Of a stretch of 39,032 bases of DNA, positions 19,541 through 26,140 are shown in pieces. Within the stretch, counting starts at the first letter, position 1; every line of letters starts with the position of its first letter. A program made the position numbers and the translations under genes. A model generated the notes under the pieces. The model ran no database searches. It worked only from the letters and a program-made list of their open reading frames with translations, and was not told the origin of the DNA. This stretch comes from Microscillaceae bacterium (GTDB taxonomy: Bacteria > Bacteroidota > Bacteroidia > Cytophagales > Microscillaceae), in assembly GCA_012031215.1 (NCBI GenBank), contig JAAUUB010000013.1, positions 1 to 39,032 on the forward strand, in the 5' to 3' direction.

Positions 19541-19709
19541 GATTCTTTTTTTTTCTTAATAGTTTTGATTCAAAATTAGTACACATCTGACAAAACCCAA
19601 GAACTTAGTCTTGAATTTCTTTGCTGAACTGGCTGCATAAGCAAAAGGTTGTTGTAGTCCCAAAAAAAACCTTGCGGGCCAATGCATTTATCAAGCCTGC
19701 CTTGGCCGA

Positions 19710-20426
19710 TTAGGCCAGGGCAGCTTTGTACCGACGGTTTACCTCCTCCCACTGAATGAGAGGCCAGAGGGCATTGAGGTAATCGGCTCTCCGGTTTTGG
19801 TATTTGAGATAGTAAGCATGCTCCCAGACATCAATGCCCAGTATGGGGATACCCACCGGGCTGGCAAGATTACGCATCAGAGGATTGTCTTGGTTGGGTG
19901 TACTACTTACAAAAAGCTTTTGGTCGCGACCCAGGGCCAGCCATACCCAACCACTGCCAAATACTTTCATTCCGGCAGTTTTCATTTCCTCAATGAGTTT
20001 TTCCAGACTACCAAATTGCGCCTCAATGGCCTTGTGCAAAGGCTTAGGCACAGGACGGTCGTGCTTGGGGCCGATAATTTTCCAAAAAAGACTATGGTTG
20101 TAGTGCCCTCCCGCATTGTTTCGCAGGGCAGTGTCCTGGGCACTGATTTGGGCCAGGATTTCTTCTAGGCTTTGCCCGCCAAGATTTGTGCCTGTCAGGG
20201 CCTTATTCAAATTATTGACATAGCCCGCATGGTGCTTGCCGTGGTGTATTTGCATCGTGAGGGTATCAATGACCGGCTCCAGGGCCTCAAAATCATAGTC
20301 GAGGGGCGGCAGGGTAAATTCATTGGCCTGCCGAGCCCGGCGGTTTTCCGCCCATACCGAAAAAGGATTGAGCACCAAAGAGCCAGCCAACAAGGCATTT
20401 GCTTTGAGAAATTCACGTTTTTTCAT
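19710..20426 (-). CDS. Exported superoxide dismutase, Mn-type
   Basis: SOD converts superoxide to oxygen and peroxide. The 238-residue protein has a 34-residue N-terminal extension, MKKREFLKANALLAGSLVLNPF in character: a lysine-arginine version of a Tat-like signal ending near VWAENRR. This places the enzyme in the periplasm. Metal ligands are His61 (MQIHHGKHHAGYVNN), His111 (YNHSLFW), Asp199 and His203 (IDVWEHAYY). Gln179 in STPNQDNPL is of the manganese type, though metal use can be cambialistic. The start is ATG 20426 rather than the TTG at 20435. Divergent from the C1 peptidase gene; the roughly 310-bp gap holds no other gene I can support. Confidence 0.92.
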   Translation of the reverse strand: MKKREFLKANALLAGSLVLNPFSVWAENRRARQANEFTLPPLDYDFEALEPVIDTLTMQIHHGKHHAGYVNNLNKALTGTNLGGQSLEEILAQISAQDTALRNNAGGHYNHSLFWKIIGPKHDRPVPKPLHKAIEAQFGSLEKLIEEMKTAGMKVFGSGWVWLALGRDQKLFVSSTPNQDNPLMRNLASPVGIPILGIDVWEHAYYLKYQNRRADYLNALWPLIQWEEVNRRYKAALA

Positions 20427-20744
20427 CGTTTTCAAGGTTTGAATTTTGGAAAGCCGGCAAAGGCTTTACGGCGGAAGTTATAACACTGCTTAAAGGTAAG
20501 GCTTTGGCCTCGTTTCTGCAAAAAAAAGGGGCAATAAGAAGCTTCGGTCTTTCGTGCGACAAACCGCTGCATCCTAACGGGCAAAAACCACGTTTTCTTG
20601 CAGGTGTGCAATCAGCCCCCAAACGCCCTTGCCTTTGTGCACATCCACTCGTTTGTTTGCCGCGCAGGTTTTAAAACTAGCCCGGCCAAATTTGGAGATT
20701 CTCGTAAAAATATGCAAACTTGTAAACAACTCCGTTCTACGCTT

Positions 20745-22168
20745 ATGATGAAAGCTTTTTCCCTCCCTACTTTGCGCTTTCTGGGTTTTATTTTATTGGG
20801 CTTTGCACCAGCGGGTTTGTGGGGCCAGGACTTTGGCAGCGGCTTGCGCCTCGATGACGAAGGCTATGCCGAAATTCCGCTCAAAGCCTCGCTCATCAGC
20901 CGTGATTATACTGAACTGCCCCGACAGGTATCGCTTAAGGCCTATTGCCCTACCCCCGGCAATCAGGGGGTGTATGCCACCTGCGTAGGCTGGGCAACGG
21001 CTTATGCCGCCCGCACCATTATGGAAGCCCAGCGAAAACAATGGACTGACCCGGCTATGATTGCGCAAAAAGCGTTTTCGGGGGCATTTATCTACAAGCT
21101 CATCCAGATAGCCAGCGATATTTCCTGTGAATACGGCACCCATTTCCAGGATGCCCTGAGCATTATGAAAGCCCGGGGGGTGCCCCGGCACCAGGATTTT
21201 CGCCCGCTTTGCCCGGGCAGTGTCTCCATCCCGGAGGCCTTGCACGACAGTGCCCAGGCTTACCGGATTGAAGATTTTCACCGACTTTTCAACGTAAGTG
21301 ATGGGGCCAATTTTAAGACCCAGGCTGTGCGCAAAGCCCTGGCCCAGGGCATCCGGTGGTGTTTGGCATCAAACTCGTGCCCACCCTTTACAAAGCTGGC
21401 CCGCTCTGGGAACCGCTCTCCGAAGAACGTCTCTCAGGTGGAGAAGGGGGCCATGCCCTTTGCATCATTGGCTATGATGATGATAAGTTTGAGGGCCATG
21501 GGGCTTTTGAAATTATGAACAGTTGGGGAACCAGTTGGGGTCAGGGAGGATTTTGCTGGATAAAATACCAGGACTTTGCCGATTTTGCCAAATACGCTTT
21601 TGAGATGATTTTGCCCGCCCCTCCTCAGATAAATGGCTGGCAAGGCCGTTTTTCGGTAGTCTTGCGCAATCAGCAGTCTCTGCCCGTGCGCTTGAAAGAA
21701 AATACTGCCGGCCTGGGATATTATGAACTGCTCCAGGCGCAGGCGGCTGGCACAGAATTCCGGGTGCATTTTGGCACTAAGGCTCCGGCCTATGTCTATA
21801 TCCTCGGTTCTGACCTCACCAATGAGATATTTGCCTTGTTTCCCCACCAACCCGGCATAAGCCCGGCGCTCAATTATACCCAGAGCGAGATTGTTCTGCC
21901 CGACGAATCTCATTATATCCGCCTGGACCAAGAGCCAGGTCGCGACTATCTGCTGGTACTCTATGCCCAGAAAGCCCTCGATTTTGCCCAACTACAAAAA
22001 GCGCTTCGGCAAAGCAGTGGAAACTTTGCCCAAAGAATACAAAAAGTATTGGGAAATACCCTGGCGAATGCCTCCGCAGTAAAGTTTGAAAACAATCAGA
22101 TGCGATTTGAAGCCCAGTGCCCGGCCGATAAAGTGGTGGGCCTGCTGCTGGAAATCAACAGGCAATGA
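20745..22168 (+). CDS. Papain-like (C1) peptidase with C-terminal DUF4384-like domain (one frame break)
   Basis: About 474 residues after repair. A signal peptide (to about LWGQDF) precedes a papain-fold domain with oxyanion Gln74 and nucleophile Cys80 in NQGVYATCVGWATAYAART, catalytic His in GGHALCIIGYDDD, and Asn in IMNSWGTSWGQGGF. The C-terminal 170 residues resemble DUF4384: a FRVHFGTKAPAYVYILGSDLT strand pair, an ALFPHQPGISPALNY loop and SEIVLPDESHYIRLD. The frame breaks at GGG 21347-21349; one more G joins AQG to HPVVFGIKLVPT. An in-frame ATG at 20712 would be a longer start. It is probably secreted or surface-bound. It is convergent with the Rpn cassette array, 4 nt away. Confidence 0.87.
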
Positions 22169-22172
22169 GCGG

Positions 22173-22415
22173 CTATGAAGAAACAAAGGGAAGGATTTTA
22201 TATAAAGCAAACTGGTCTTGCTGCACCTCTTTCACAAAATCCAGGTTTACTTCAAAAAGCTCGGCTATTTCTTCCCGGTTGAGCTTGCCCTGAGCAATTG
22301 CTTTGCGAATCCCGGCAATTTTGGTTTGTAATGTACCTTGCTGCAAGCCTTGTTGTAAGCCTTGCTGCAAGCCTCTTTCTTTTACTTCCTGTAAAATGGC
22401 TTCTTCTATTCCCAT
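22173..22415 (-). CDS. Rpn C-terminal cassette 3 (orphan, 80 residues)
   Basis: The third and shortest copy of the Rpn C-terminal cassette. ATG 22415 lies 6 nt after the stop of cassette 2, with the same TGAAAAAATATG junction, so translation is probably coupled. It encodes MGIEEAILQEVKERG, three LQQG units, then TLQTKIAGIRKAIAQGKLNREEIAELFEVNLDFVKEVQ. The final dozen residues (QDQFALYKILPFVSS) differ from the other two copies, so this is the most diverged. It lacks any nuclease domain. Expected to form a helical coiled-coil-like protein able to pair with the C-terminal end of the nuclease; this is inferred from repeat identity. Confidence 0.7.
   Translation of the reverse strand: MGIEEAILQEVKERGLQQGLQQGLQQGTLQTKIAGIRKAIAQGKLNREEIAELFEVNLDFVKEVQQDQFALYKILPFVSS
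22335..22370. repeat. 12-bp tandem repeat, 3 units (cassette 3)
   Basis: Three in-frame 12-bp units, each encoding LQQG on the minus strand. Same register as the repeats in the other two cassettes. Confidence 0.9.
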
Positions 22416-22421
22416 ATTTTT

Positions 22422-22700
22422 TCATTTCTGAGGGTGCTTGCCCTCTTGTACCTCATTCACAAAATCCAGGCTTACTTCAAAAAGCTCGGCTATTTCTTCA
22501 CGGTTGAGCTTGCCCTGAGCAAGTGCTTTGCGAATCCCGGCAATTTTGGTTTGTAAGGCTCCTTGCTGCACACCTTGTTGCACACCTTGTTGCAAACCTT
22601 GTTGCAAGCCTTGCTGTAAGCCTTCTTGCAAGCCTTGCTGTAAGCCTTGTTGCAAGCTTCTTTCTTCTACTTCCTGTAAAATGGCTTCTTCAATTCCCAT
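22422..22700 (-). CDS. Rpn C-terminal cassette 2 (orphan, 92 residues)
   Basis: A second stand-alone copy of the nuclease C-terminal cassette. ATG 22700 lies 6 nt after the nuclease stop codon; the junction reads TGA then AAAAAT then ATG. The 92-residue product is MGIEEAILQEVEERS, eight LQQG-like units (one with E), ALQTKIAGIRKALAQGKLNREEIAELFEVSLDFV, ending EGKHPQK as in the full gene. Outside the repeat it is nearly identical to the C-terminus of the nuclease, so the duplication is recent or kept similar by gene conversion. The spacing from internal ATG to cassette ATG (309 nt, then 285 nt) differs by exactly two repeat units. Confidence 0.75.
   Translation of the reverse strand: MGIEEAILQEVEERSLQQGLQQGLQEGLQQGLQQGLQQGVQQGVQQGALQTKIAGIRKALAQGKLNREEIAELFEVSLDFVNEVQEGKHPQK
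22560..22655. repeat. 12-bp tandem repeat, 8 units (cassette 2)
   Basis: Eight in-frame 12-bp units encoding mostly LQQG and VQQG on the minus strand. Unit number differs from the sister tracts (10 and 3), as expected for slippage or unequal exchange. Confidence 0.9.
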
Positions 22701-22706
22701 ATTTTT

Positions 22707-23009
22707 TCATTTCTGAGGGTGCTTGCCCTCTTGTACCGCTTTCACAAAATCCAGGCTTACTTCAAAAAGCTCGGCTATTTCTTCCAGGCTGAGCTTGCCC
22801 TGAGCAAGTGCTTTGCGAATCCCGGCAATTTTGGTTTGTAAGGCTCCTTGCTGCACACCTTGTTGCAAACCTTGCTGCACACCTTGTTGCAAACCTTGTT
22901 GCAAGCCTTGCTGCACACCTTGTTGCAAACCCTGTTGCAAACCCTGTTGCAAGCCTTGTTGCAAGCCTCTTTCTTCTACTTCCTGTAAAATGGCTTCTTC
23001 AATTCCCAT
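22707..23009 (-). other. Candidate intragenic start: Rpn small C-terminal protein
   Basis: Codon 240 of the nuclease is ATG (23009), in frame, preceded by the A-rich leader AAAGAAAAAAT. The same A-rich leader and MGIEEAI start open both downstream cassettes, where this ATG must be the true start because there is no upstream coding sequence in frame. That makes internal initiation inside the nuclease gene likely, giving a 100-residue small protein. In E. coli, rpn genes are known to make such a short C-terminal form that inhibits the long toxic form. Confidence 0.55.
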
Positions 23010-23726
23010 ATTTTTTCTTTGTTGAAAAGTGGTTTGTATCGTCTCGTCCAGCACTTGAAGGCTTTTTGCTTTCTTAAACCGGACGTAATACCGGATGAAA
23101 TTCAAAAGCTTACGAATCTTGTCATCGCTGTAATGTGCCTCCCGCAAATTTCGGACTAAGTCCCTCTTCCAAATCAACTGCCGCTCATCGCGCTGGTTTC
23201 CTTTTATGAGGGCCTGGCGAGCCGTTTGCATCACAACCGAAAAAGGATTTTCGGGCTTCTCGAGTTCCGCTTCGCTCTTTTCTAAAAGCTTAAAAGTGGC
23301 AAAATGATATTCAATCCGGGTGCTTTGGTACTGATAGTAGTAGGCCCGGGGATGAAAATCCGGGTTTTCGTCGCTCAGGAGCGCCAGGGTCAGGAGGTCT
23401 TGCCCAAAGCGTTCGCGGATACGGGTAAAGTAGATGAACATGCGCTCGGCAAAATCAGGGTCTTGATAGCCTTGCACCTCGATATGAATCAAAATCCATT
23501 GTTCGTTGTCCTGTTTGGTAAAAACCCGCACCAGTTTGTCGGCATAGCGTTTTTGGTTACCTTCGGGCTTGGGGTAGATTTCGTCCAGTTCCTTATCCAA
23601 AAACTGAAAAGCTTTGCTGAAATCAACGGTCTGGGCCGTCCATTCCGGGAAGAAATAATATAGAAAATCATCAAACAAATCCTCGATAATGCCTTTCCAG
23701 AGGGTATCTTTTGAGATGTAGGTCAT
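22707..23726 (-). CDS. Rpn-family PD-(D/E)XK nuclease / putative transposase
   Basis: A 339-residue Rpn (recombination-promoting nuclease) protein. Start is ATG 23726 (MTYISKDTLW), 16 nt after the stop of the upstream gene; an earlier GTG at 23750 would overlap it. The nuclease core shows Asp63 in RYADKLVRVF and Glu83-x-Gln85 in ILIHIEVQGYQDPDFAERMF, the ExQ form of the PD-(D/E)XK motif usual in this family. A helical middle part leads to the C-terminal cassette from Met240: GIEEAILQEVEERG, ten LQQG-like units, then a small helix-turn-helix-like tail (GKLSLEEIAELFEVSLDFV). Rpn proteins promote RecA-independent recombination, cut DNA, and act in phage defence. Two copies of the tail follow downstream. 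Confidence 0.88.
   Translation of the reverse strand: MTYISKDTLWKGIIEDLFDDFLYYFFPEWTAQTVDFSKAFQFLDKELDEIYPKPEGNQKRYADKLVRVFTKQDNEQWILIHIEVQGYQDPDFAERMFIYFTRIRERFGQDLLTLALLSDENPDFHPRAYYYQYQSTRIEYHFATFKLLEKSEAELEKPENPFSVVMQTARQALIKGNQRDERQLIWKRDLVRNLREAHYSDDKIRKLLNFIRYYVRFKKAKSLQVLDETIQTTFQQRKNMGIEEAILQEVEERGLQQGLQQGLQQGLQQGVQQGLQQGLQQGVQQGLQQGVQQGALQTKIAGIRKALAQGKLSLEEIAELFEVSLDFVKAVQEGKHPQK
22845..22964. repeat. 12-bp tandem repeat, 10 units (nuclease C-terminus)
   Basis: Ten in-frame 12-bp units encoding LQQG or VQQG on the minus strand, residues about 255-294 of the nuclease. Any change in unit number keeps the frame and alters the length of a helical spacer by 4 residues per unit. Confidence 0.9.
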
Positions 23727-23742
23727 CGCGCTTCTTGGTTCA

Positions 23743-24630
23743 CTACTCACACAAGACGGTTTCGGCCAGGGGGCTGGCGTGGACGGCTACCCGCACAACC
23801 TTGTTTTTGACCAAAACCAGGCTCAAACAACCATACGCACGGGCATAAAAATAATGCAAGCGGGGCGGAGCACCACCTATTCGGGCTACTTCGGTACGAG
23901 CGGGCAGGCCCAAAAGCTTTTGCACCGTGCGGGCCTTCTGACCCAGCACGGCCTGCGAGAGCTGACCTTTGAAACCTGTCCGCACCTCGATATAATCGCG
24001 CCCGGTGTAGAAATTAAAGCCGTGGCTGGCAAAAAACACCCCCCCACCACAGTTCATTTCGGCATTGTCGGGCGAATCGTCGGTGAAGCAAGGAAAAACA
24101 TCCTTAATCATCGGGTTGGGGGCCGTGAGTTGCATGCCATTGAGCGTGCCTTTGTCCAGGTCCAGAAACAGATGTTCGCAGTTGAGGTTTTCGCGGCGCA
24201 GGGGGGTGAGTTCCTGGGCACTCAGCCCTTCGGCTTTGCGCAGGGTGGCATAGGCCTGAAGCTGGTAATCGCTGGCCGAAAAATAGGAATAAGAAAGATG
24301 CTCGCGGTCAATCAGGGTAATGACAATGCGCCCCTCGTCCGCACAGAGCGACTGGCCCGCAAAGATAAACTCCCGAAAGACGGCCCTTTGGGCATCCGCC
24401 GTTACGAGTACCCAATCGCCCTGGCAGCCCCGGATGGGAAAAGCCACCCGGTAATGGCGACCTTCGGGCTGGGCCACCAGTGTCATTTCGCTTTCAGTCT
24501 GGATGGCGGGGGCATACACCACCCCTATCCACTGGCCTTCCATCCAGGTGGGCAGGGATTGCGCCGGGGCATTGCCCGGACTTAGCCACAAGCCCAGTCC
24601 CAGCAGCAGGTTTTGATAGATTGTTTTCAT
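23743..24630 (-). CDS. Secreted protein of unknown function
   Basis: A 295-residue protein starting at ATG 24630 (MKTIYQNLLLGLGLWLSPG) with a signal peptide cut near APAQ. The N-terminal half begins TWMEGQWIGVVYAP and looks like a small lipocalin- or beta-barrel-like domain (REFIFAGQSLCADEGRIVI). The C-terminal half has a FNFYTGRDYIEVRTGF and LLGLPARTEVARIGG pattern with RLHYFYARAYGCLSLVLVKNKVV, resembling an SmpA/OmlA-like or gliding-motility-type fold, but I cannot assign a family. Six or more cysteines suggest disulfides in the periplasm. It is 16 nt upstream of the Rpn nuclease start, so the two may be co-transcribed. I could not link their roles. Confidence 0.65.
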   Translation of the reverse strand: MKTIYQNLLLGLGLWLSPGNAPAQSLPTWMEGQWIGVVYAPAIQTESEMTLVAQPEGRHYRVAFPIRGCQGDWVLVTADAQRAVFREFIFAGQSLCADEGRIVITLIDREHLSYSYFSASDYQLQAYATLRKAEGLSAQELTPLRRENLNCEHLFLDLDKGTLNGMQLTAPNPMIKDVFPCFTDDSPDNAEMNCGGGVFFASHGFNFYTGRDYIEVRTGFKGQLSQAVLGQKARTVQKLLGLPARTEVARIGGAPPRLHYFYARAYGCLSLVLVKNKVVRVAVHASPLAETVLCE

Positions 24631-24923
24631 AACACCTTTCTTTCCAATAGATTGATTGGCGAATATACTAAAAAACTGGAGAATATTGCTGTTTAGCGGG
24701 ATTTCTTTGGCAAAGGTCAATAAACTAAAAATACTAAACACAAGATTATTGACTAAATCGGACACGTGCATTGTCCACGAAGTCTTATGAAGAAAGTAGA
24801 GCAATGCCACCTTTTCATTATTCCAATGAGCGTATTTGCTGAAAGATTACAGAATTGTTTGAAACAAAATCACACTTGCAAATTAAATTTTAAAAAACAA
24901 CGATTTAGCACTAATTTAATATA

Positions 24924-25042
24924 TAGCCATCAAAAATCCGATTATTCGCGAATTGGAGCGTGATAGTGTTTTGCCTCAGTTTGGGGAGCTCAACCTAGAG
25001 GCTCATAAGGGCGGAGATTTTATCTTCGTAAGGAAGCGCTAG
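24924..25042 (+). pseudogene. C-terminal remnant of an unrecognised gene
   Basis: About 37 codons read as clean protein sequence on the plus strand: IKNPIIRELERDSVLPQFG, then ELNLEAHKGGDFIFVRKR and a stop at 25042. The residue mix and G+C of this stretch resemble coding DNA, while the 290 bp before it is A/T-rich with stops in all frames. I read it as the tail of a gene lost by deletion or insertion next to the secreted protein gene. It overlaps the 3' end of the next minus-strand gene by 4 nt. I do not recognise the family. Confidence 0.45.
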
Positions 25043-25653
25043 GCGGGCAGGCTGATGAGTTGGTTGAGTAGCCGCTCGTGCTTTTCCTGCAATTTTTTAA
25101 TGCGGTCTTCAATCGTAGCATAAAAATCAGCCGGGAAAGGTGCCTGAAAATCAACCGGGTTGTAGGTTTGCAAGGATTCTATGCGCCGGAGGGTATCATA
25201 AATAACCATGTGTTTGAGATAGCGGTTGAGTTGAGTTTGCAGTTCGGGGTCTATTTCAATGAGGTGTACCTTGGTTTCAATGATTTCCACCATTTCCCGG
25301 TGGTTTTTTAAGATGTATTCCTGCTCTATGATGGCATTGGCTTCTCTGGGTAGGGGCTGATTTTCCTGATTCAGTTGTGGCGAAAGTCTCCAGATGGCAT
25401 TGTCTTTTTGAAGCCGAAAATAGATGGGGTAATAAAATTCGGCCAGTTGTTTTTCTACCCTCTCCAGGCCTTTTTCCCGGGCACTTTCCAGAATTTTATG
25501 ATTCAATAAAAGATTTTGCTTTTCAATCTCGAGGTGTTTTGTGTTTTCAAATTTGAGTTTTTCCAGGCTCTTGTGTATCCAATACCCCACAATGGCCAGC
25601 AAAAGTGCCAGGAGGCCTTTATCTACAAGGAGGGTGATGAGTTGTTCGGTCAT
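25039..25653 (-). CDS. Single-pass membrane protein with coiled-coil region
   Basis: A 204-residue protein of unknown role. One N-terminal membrane helix (GLLALLLAIVGYWIHKSLEKL) is followed by a charged helical segment, then EFYYPIYFRLQKDNAIWRL and a mainly helical C-terminal half ending EDRIKKLQEKHERLLNQL. It looks like an inner-membrane protein with a cytoplasmic helical domain. The EFYYPIYFRL part resembles membrane-bound proteins found scattered near defence and mobile genes, but I do not name a family. It is isolated: the gene-free stretch upstream (25654-26140) holds only the dyad noted separately. Confidence 0.7.
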   Translation of the reverse strand: MTEQLITLLVDKGLLALLLAIVGYWIHKSLEKLKFENTKHLEIEKQNLLLNHKILESAREKGLERVEKQLAEFYYPIYFRLQKDNAIWRLSPQLNQENQPLPREANAIIEQEYILKNHREMVEIIETKVHLIEIDPELQTQLNRYLKHMVIYDTLRRIESLQTYNPVDFQAPFPADFYATIEDRIKKLQEKHERLLNQLISLPA

Positions 25654-25813
25654 AATTCAGCAAAGAAATGATAAAACGTGGGCAAAAAAGCCACGGCGAC
25701 TACGCTTTTTTCACAAAGATATGCTATCATTGGCGCATTTATCTGCCCTGAGTAGGGCAACTAATCGTGCCTGGCTAGTGTCCTCTTGTGGCTTCTTGCC
25801 TGGTACACCTGAT

Positions 25814-25833
25814 TTTTGAACATTTGTTCAAAA
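25814..25833. promoter_or_regulatory. Perfect 20-bp dyad, possible operator
   Basis: TTTTGAACA-TT-TGTTCAAAA is a perfect inverted repeat with 9-bp arms and a 2-bp centre. The short centre makes an RNA hairpin unlikely and a dimeric repressor site more likely. It lies in a 487-bp gene-free region between the divergent membrane protein and porin genes, about 160 bp from the former start and 310 bp from the latter. No regulator gene is nearby. The rest of the gap shows nothing I can name. Confidence 0.5.
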
Positions 25834-26140
25834 TTGCTCCTAAGATAATAAAGCAAGGCGATTTGATATTTTTCCCAGAGGGCTTATGCAAGTTTAAGGG
25901 ACATCGTACGGGGGGGCTATTATTTTGTGCATAAATTGCCTTTCGTGGCAGTATTAGAAAAATGAGGGGAAAGATTTTTTCCTTTGGGAAATGGCAAGGA
26001 AGATTTTGCTGTTTGGGTATTTCTGGCTAGGCTATGAATCTAATTTAAGGGCGATTCACTTCTTTTCCGTTAATTTTCCTTAAAACTTTTGTCGCTTTGG
26101 CCCTTGCCCTCTTACTTTGCAAATGGTGCAAAACAATCTC

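Noticed and set aside
19620-19705. Possible terminator after the superoxide dismutase
   Set aside because: There is a T-rich run on the minus strand, but the stem that would precede it is weak and interrupted.
22335-22964. CRISPR-like look of the short regular repeats
   Set aside because: The 12-bp units are directly tandem with no spacers and are in frame inside coding sequence, so they are a coding minisatellite.
24766-24963. 65-codon open frame on the plus strand
   Set aside because: Lies in an A/T-rich gap, has no plausible domain, and its end overlaps a better coding tail in another frame.
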